Shown one piece after another: positions 6,439 through 9,593 of a stretch of 9,593 bases of DNA. The translations under genes and the position numbers were made by a program. The stretch spans positions 1-9,593 of the forward strand of contig CAMDCC010000092.1 of assembly GCA_945889545.1 (NCBI GenBank), read 5' to 3'. Each line of letters starts with the position of its first letter. Position 1 is the first letter of the stretch. Source of the DNA: Bifidobacterium breve (GTDB taxonomy: Bacteria; Actinomycetota; Acidimicrobiia; IMCC26256; PALSA-555). The notes under the pieces are model-generated. The model was not told the origin of the DNA. It searched no databases and was given only the letters and a program-made list of their open reading frames with translations.

Positions 6439-8219
6439 CGCAGATCCTCAAGTGGGCGGACATCCAGATTCTGGCTCGCGGCCGCCGCGGCAAACTCCTC
6501 GAGCGTGGTCACGACCGCGGCCGCATCGCCCTTGCGCCCGTCGAGCAAGTAGATCTTGCGCTCTTCGAGTGCGGGTTCGGTCTGGGCCTCGGGTCGGAAC
6601 TGCACGTTCGGGCGCACGAGACGCTGCTTGCCTTCGCCGGTGCGACAGTAGAGCTGGTCGAACGCATCGAACGATCGGCCCGGCACGAACTCGTGCATGC
6701 GCTCACCCGACTTCGCCGCGATCACCTTCCACGACTTGTCGCAGTCGTCTTGGGCGCGGTCCCACCGCAGGAACCGTCCCCGTCCCCAGCCGCCATTCGC
6801 GAGGTCAACGCCGGCATCGGCGAGGTCCTGAAGCTCGGAGCCCGCGCTGCTTGCAGTCCGTCCATCGACCACGACCGTCGCCCCCATCGCCTCGATCGCG
6901 GCAACCACGCTGGGATCTCGAAGCTCCGCTGCGTTGACCCGCACCCCGAGATACACGCTGTTCAACGCGCCCTTGGGTGGCTTGGCCACGCCGACGCCGA
7001 GCGCGGCAACACCCTGCGCGCCAACGGTGAGCGCGAAGTACAGCCCGCACAGTGATGCAGCCGCGAGCGCAGTTCGGCGCCGGCCCCGCCGGACTCGCAC
7101 CGGCGTGAGCAACGCGTGCGCAGGGGTGCGCTCAGCAAGGTCGAGTGCATCATCAGCGGGGTCGCCGGCAAACAACGCTAGGCCCGCAGCGATCATCCCG
7201 TCGCGCGCCGGTCCAGGGTTGGTGGCATCGCGCAACGCCGCGGCGAGCTCTTCGTCGTTGAGCGCGTAACGATTGACGCCGGCGTTGGACATGCAGCTCG
7301 CGTTGTCCTTGCCGTGACCGGGGATGGGCTGGAACGAGATCACCGGAAGGCCCGCCGCGAAGGCCTCCATAGCCGTGAGCCCGCCGGCGTTCTCGACCGT
7401 TGCGTCGGACGCGGCCATCAGTTGCGGCATCGCGTCGGTCCAGCCAAAGACGGTTCCCTTGCCGCCGCGTTCGACCAACGACGAACGCAGCCGCTCGTCG
7501 CCTCCGCACACGGTGATGGGGTGGTACTCCTCGCCGCAGCGCCGGATGGCCTCGACAGTTTCGGTCACCCGACCGACGCCCCATGAGCCCGCGACGACCA
7601 AGACGGCGCGCTCTTGCGGCTCGATCCCGAGCTCGCGGCGCATGACATCACGATCGTCGTTCGCGTGGAACCGCTCACCGACGAGTGGACCGGACGACCG
7701 CGTGGCTCGCGAACGCAGCGCGTCAGCCGAGAATCCCGAGCTCGGGCTCACCGTGAGATTGAGGTCGACACTTGGATGTACCCACAACGGATGCACGGCG
7801 AAATCGCAGAGGTAGCTCGCCACAGGCACGCGCAACGTGCCTTGCTTGCGCATCCGCCCGAGCACGAGCGACGACAACCAGTATGTGGACACGACCGCGT
7901 CAGGCCGAAGTCCCTCGAGCTCCTTGCGCAAGGCTCGACCTACCAGCAGCTGCGCACACCACGCGATCGGGAAGCGGATATAACGTCCAAGCGCGCGACT
8001 GAACAGGGTGTAGGACGCTTCGTACGAGGCTGGCAGGCGATCGAGCTGGAAGTGGTACGCCCAACGCAGGAACGAGCCGAAGCCCAGTGGCAGCATCGGG
8101 AGGAAGTCGACGACGCGGACCTCGTGACCGCGCGCCTTCAAACGACGCTCGAGCTCGTAAGCCGCGCCATTGTGGCCGGCGCCCATCGACGCCGAGATGA
8201 TCAAGATGCCTCGACGCAC
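6435..8219 (-). CDS. GT28/MGDG-synthase-like glycosyltransferase fused via a TM helix to a degenerate NodB-like domain
   Basis: The protein has 594 residues in three parts. Residues 1 to about 370 form a GT-B glycosyltransferase of the MurG/MGDG-synthase kind: S-M-G-A-G-H (11-16) is the acceptor-side glycine loop, E-N-A-G-G-L-T-A-M-E-A-F-A (276-288) and P-I-P-G-H-G-K-D-N (298-306) are the nucleotide-sugar motifs. Such enzymes use UDP-sugars on membrane lipids. Residues 377-381 are basic (R-R-G-R-R), followed by one hydrophobic helix (about 383-410). Residues about 423-594 align by pattern with NodB deacetylases (E-F-V-P-G-R-S-F-D where F-R-P-P-Y-G is expected, Y-L-L-D-G for L-L-H-D-G), but without the D-D or H-x-x-x-H metal residues, so this part is probably non-catalytic. 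Start is GTG 8219 behind a TATCGT box. The stop overlaps the deacetylase CTG. Confidence 0.88.
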   Translation of the reverse strand: MRRGILIISASMGAGHNGAAYELERRLKARGHEVRVVDFLPMLPLGFGSFLRWAYHFQLDRLPASYEASYTLFSRALGRYIRFPIAWCAQLLVGRALRKELEGLRPDAVVSTYWLSSLVLGRMRKQGTLRVPVASYLCDFAVHPLWVHPSVDLNLTVSPSSGFSADALRSRATRSSGPLVGERFHANDDRDVMRRELGIEPQERAVLVVAGSWGVGRVTETVEAIRRCGEEYHPITVCGGDERLRSSLVERGGKGTVFGWTDAMPQLMAASDATVENAGGLTAMEAFAAGLPVISFQPIPGHGKDNASCMSNAGVNRYALNDEELAAALRDATNPGPARDGMIAAGLALFAGDPADDALDLAERTPAHALLTPVRVRRGRRRTALAAASLCGLYFALTVGAQGVAALGVGVAKPPKGALNSVYLGVRVNAAELRDPSVVAAIEAMGATVVVDGRTASSAGSELQDLADAGVDLANGGWGRGRFLRWDRAQDDCDKSWKVIAAKSGERMHEFVPGRSFDAFDQLYCRTGEGKQRLVRPNVQFRPEAQTEPALEERKIYLLDGRKGDAAAVVTTLEEFAAAAASQNLDVRPLEDLR

Positions 8220-8314
8220 GTCGAAACGATAGCCGTGAGCAGGCCAAACGGCCCCACGGACTGAAACGGCGACCTCTCGCCTACACCCCAGGAGTCGCTA
8301 CACGCCCCGAGTCG
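8220..8314. other. Intergenic region between ubiA-like gene and glycosyltransferase gene
   Basis: This 95-bp same-strand gap contains two of the 17-bp repeat units next to ubiA, a small hairpin (8268-8281: 5-bp stem GGCGA/TCGCC, 4-nt loop) and another 4-bp stem hairpin (8242-8253). It also holds the TATCGT box just before the glycosyltransferase start. The first hairpin may weakly terminate ubiA transcription. No small gene is seen. Confidence 0.5.
8226..8231 (-). promoter_or_regulatory. Putative -10 box TATCGT of the glycosyltransferase-deacetylase-DMT operon
   Basis: On the minus strand TATCGT fits TAnnnT and ends six bases before the GTG at 8219, the same spacing as at the acyl-CoA dehydrogenase and ubiA-like genes. 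Transcription would begin on the start codon, giving a leaderless mRNA, and no Shine-Dalgarno is present. It marks the glycosyltransferase as the probable first gene of its transcript. No -35 consensus is obvious. Confidence 0.5.
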
Positions 8315-8331
8315 CTACACCCCCAGCGCGG
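8281..8331 (-). repeat. Three 17-bp tandem units across the end of the ubiA-like gene
   Basis: Units at 8281-8297, 8298-8314 and 8315-8331 all begin CTACAC on the plus strand; the first two match at 14 of 17 positions, the first and third at 12. On the coding strand each unit ends in GTGTAG. The rightmost TAG is the real stop of the ubiA-like gene. Because 17 is not a multiple of three, the three TAGs stop all three frames. Confidence 0.75.
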
Positions 8332-9340
8332 CACCGATGAGCATCCCGACCACGAGGAGCGCACCCGCGACGCGCGTGTGGACGAACGCGAGCGCCGCGA
8401 ACCAGAGCGGCCAGATGGGGAAGCCCTCGGGCGGCTCTGCTGGCTTCGGCTGCGAGAACGGTTTCCAAACCTGCACCAGTCGTGACACACCCACGATGCA
8501 CAGGAGCGAGAGCACCGGCATGGTGCCGAACGCCACGACGATACCGACGAGTGGATAGAAGGCGGCCATGAGGAGCTGGGTCAGCCCACGGGCCCGACGT
8601 TCGCCGAGCATCACCGGGAGCGTTCGGGTTCCAGCCGGCTCATCCCAAGGGATCTTGTCGATGTGCTTGCCCATCAGCACGGCGGTGCAGAGGAGCGCAT
8701 ATGGCAGCGACGCCACCACGACCTCGATCGGCAGGTTGCCGACCGCTGCGTAGTAGGTGCCGCCGACCATCAACGGTCCCCAGACGATCAGCACGGTCGG
8801 CTCCCCGAGCCCGCGCTTCTTGAGACGCAGCGGCGGTGCCGTGTACGCGACCGAGAGCAGGAACCCACCCACCGCGAACGCGAGGATCGGCCAGCCCCGC
8901 TCGATGACGAGGAAGATGAGGATGCCGAGGTCGACGAGGTTGATCAGCAGTGCACGCACTGCAAGCCCGCGGCGAGTGGTCATGCCCGACAGCACCGGGT
9001 GTGGCGCGTACAGCGCGCGCGGGTACTCGTTCGAGTCGGTGCCGACCTCGAGATCCCAGAGGTCGTTCATGAGGTTGTTGGCCACGTGGGCGAGCACGAT
9101 CCCGACTGCGGCCACCGCCCAGAGCCCGACGTCGACCTCGTCGGTGTTCCACCACGCGAGGAGGCCCGCCACGAGGCCCGCCGTGATGGTCATCGGCAGG
9201 ACGGACGCGCGAGAAAGCACCAGCCACCGGGTGATTACGTCGAGACGGCCCGGCGGCGCGTTGCCGGTGGCCAGTGCGACCTGCCAGCGGTGCGCGAGAC
9301 CGCGCTCGCGCGGCGGCTTCGCGTCACGGACGGTGGTCAT
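8315..9340 (-). CDS. UbiA-family prenyltransferase
   Basis: This is an integral-membrane prenyltransferase that joins an isoprenoid chain to an acceptor, using Mg2+ held by two Asp-rich loops. It has 341 residues with about eight to nine helices. The first Asp motif is A-N-N-L-M-N-D-L-W-D (87-96) with a further Asp102, and Y-T-A-P-P-L-R-L-K-K-R-G-L-G-E (166-180) matches the MenA/UbiA Y-T-x-x-P loop. The second Asp motif is K-H-I-D-K-I-P-W-D (225-233) followed by T-R-T-L-P-V-M-L-G (238-246). The family is clear. MenA enzymes usually carry N-x-R-D at the second motif, and here it is H-I-D, so menaquinone synthesis is not certain. A proline-rich loop (298-305) precedes the last helices. Start ATG 9340 follows a TACGCT box by six bases. 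Confidence 0.88.
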   Translation of the reverse strand: MTTVRDAKPPRERGLAHRWQVALATGNAPPGRLDVITRWLVLSRASVLPMTITAGLVAGLLAWWNTDEVDVGLWAVAAVGIVLAHVANNLMNDLWDLEVGTDSNEYPRALYAPHPVLSGMTTRRGLAVRALLINLVDLGILIFLVIERGWPILAFAVGGFLLSVAYTAPPLRLKKRGLGEPTVLIVWGPLMVGGTYYAAVGNLPIEVVVASLPYALLCTAVLMGKHIDKIPWDEPAGTRTLPVMLGERRARGLTQLLMAAFYPLVGIVVAFGTMPVLSLLCIVGVSRLVQVWKPFSQPKPAEPPEGFPIWPLWFAALAFVHTRVAGALLVVGMLIGAALGV

Positions 9341-9346
9341 CGGGGG

Positions 9347-9352
9347 AGCGTA
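9347..9352 (-). promoter_or_regulatory. Putative -10 box TACGCT of the ubiA-like gene
   Basis: On the minus strand TACGCT (TAnnnT) ends six bases before the ATG at 9340, consistent with a leaderless transcript. An inverted repeat GTGGA-GGG-TCCAC (9356-9368) sits just upstream in what would be the spacer, where a repressor or activator might bind. Confidence 0.5.
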
Positions 9353-9355
9353 ACC

Positions 9356-9368
9356 GTGGAGGGTCCAC
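9356..9368. promoter_or_regulatory. Short perfect inverted repeat, possible operator
   Basis: The 5-bp arms GTGGA and TCCAC are separated by GGG, in the divergent gap between the ubiA-like gene and the basic-protein gene and immediately upstream of the TACGCT box. The arms are short, so it could be chance. Confidence 0.3.
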
Positions 9369-9406
9369 CCATTTTGGGACGCGACATGGCACCATCTTGT
9401 TTGTCT

Positions 9407-9420
9407 GCGCCGTTCGGCGC
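9407..9420 (+). other. Small hairpin in the leader of the basic-protein gene
   Basis: GCGCCG and CGGCGC form a perfect 6-bp stem with a TT loop, ending 6 bp before the Shine-Dalgarno of the next gene. With so tight a loop it may fold poorly as RNA; it could also be a 14-bp DNA palindrome. No role can be assigned. Confidence 0.35.
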
Positions 9421-9426
9421 GTGAGT

Positions 9427-9433
9427 GAGGGAG
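9427..9433 (+). promoter_or_regulatory. Shine-Dalgarno GAGGGAG of the basic-protein gene
   Basis: GAGGGAG ends six bases before the ATG at 9440. It is the only clear Shine-Dalgarno in the window and fixes the start of the last gene. Confidence 0.75.
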
Positions 9434-9439
9434 CAGTAC

Positions 9440-9593
9440 ATGCCGGCGAAGCGCAAAGCGGCCAAGCGCCGCCCTACCAAGAAGACCGCGGCCCGGAAGA
9501 CGACGAAGCGCACACCCGCGAAGCGTCGGACGACCAAGAAGGCTGCGGCCCGCAAGCCCGCCAAGCGCAAGACGACCGCCAAGCGCAAGACGA
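9440..9593 (+). CDS. Lys/Arg/Ala-rich, histone H1-like basic protein, N-terminal part
   Basis: The visible 51 codons run off the right edge. The product begins M-P-A-K-R-K-A-A-K-R-R and consists almost only of Lys, Arg, Ala, Thr and Pro, with no acidic or aromatic residue seen. The 18-base unit encoding A-K-R-K-T-T starts at 9560 and repeats at 9578. Such sequences resemble eukaryotic histone H1 tails and the C-terminal tails of actinobacterial HU-type nucleoid proteins, and would bind DNA or RNA. Whether a folded domain follows is beyond the window. The start is set by the GAGGGAG Shine-Dalgarno. The complementary-strand frame here (Val/Leu/Ala/Arg-rich) is an antisense shadow. Confidence 0.8.
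   Translation, partial: MPAKRKAAKRRPTKKTAARKTTKRTPAKRRTTKKAAARKPAKRKTTAKRKT

Noticed and set aside
8663..9424. Plus-strand open frame of 253 codons
   Set aside because: It is antisense to the ubiA-like gene, with the same His/Arg/Asp-rich shadow composition.
9337..9588. Minus-strand open frame opposite the basic protein
   Set aside because: Its Val/Leu/Arg/Ala repeats are just the complement of Lys/Arg/Ala codons, and the plus strand has a Shine-Dalgarno.

Overview
The window is GC-rich bacterial DNA that is almost entirely coding, and it most likely comes from an actinomycete-type genome (Actinomycetota, possibly an Acidimicrobiia-like lineage; this placement is inference). Supporting signs are the high GC content, a luciferase-like oxidoreductase of the F420-dependent type, frequent GTG starts, GTGA overlaps, and start codons placed directly behind TAnnnT boxes, as in leaderless actinobacterial mRNAs. 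There is no tRNA, rRNA, CRISPR array, transposase or phage gene.

Layout. Positions 1-2544 hold a minus-strand operon read right to left: ABC transporter ATPase, ABC-2 membrane permease, pyridoxamine 5'-phosphate oxidase (pdxH), and the start of a YhhN/lysoplasmalogenase-type membrane protein that leaves the left edge. Divergent from it, 2640-4747 is a plus-strand pair, an ACAD10/11-type acyl-CoA dehydrogenase translationally coupled to an LLM-class oxidoreductase. A perfect 13-bp inverted repeat (4769-4818) lies at the junction with the next, convergent block. Positions 4803-9340 are minus strand, read right to left: UbiA-family prenyltransferase, a fused glycosyltransferase, a NodB polysaccharide deacetylase, and a DMT/EamA-type membrane transporter. 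At the right edge a plus-strand gene for a very Lys/Arg/Ala-rich protein begins and runs off the window.

How the genes may work together. Glycosyltransferase, deacetylase and DMT protein overlap or abut, so they are probably co-translated. They resemble a build-sugar-on-lipid, deacylate, flip pathway for an envelope glycolipid or aminosugar. The glycosyltransferase is itself fused, through a transmembrane helix, to what looks like a catalytically dead NodB domain, placed just before a gene for an intact NodB enzyme. The acyl-CoA dehydrogenase and LLM oxidoreductase look like a two-gene catabolic unit. The ABC pair is a generic ABC-2 exporter whose ATPase lacks the usual Q-loop glutamine.

The most noteworthy points are the glycosyltransferase/pseudo-NodB fusion, a probable CTG start with CTGA overlap for the deacetylase, a repeated leaderless promoter geometry at four genes, a 29-bp duplication that makes a five-codon minicistron between ATPase and permease, and a 17-bp tandem repeat that places TAG stops in all three frames after ubiA.
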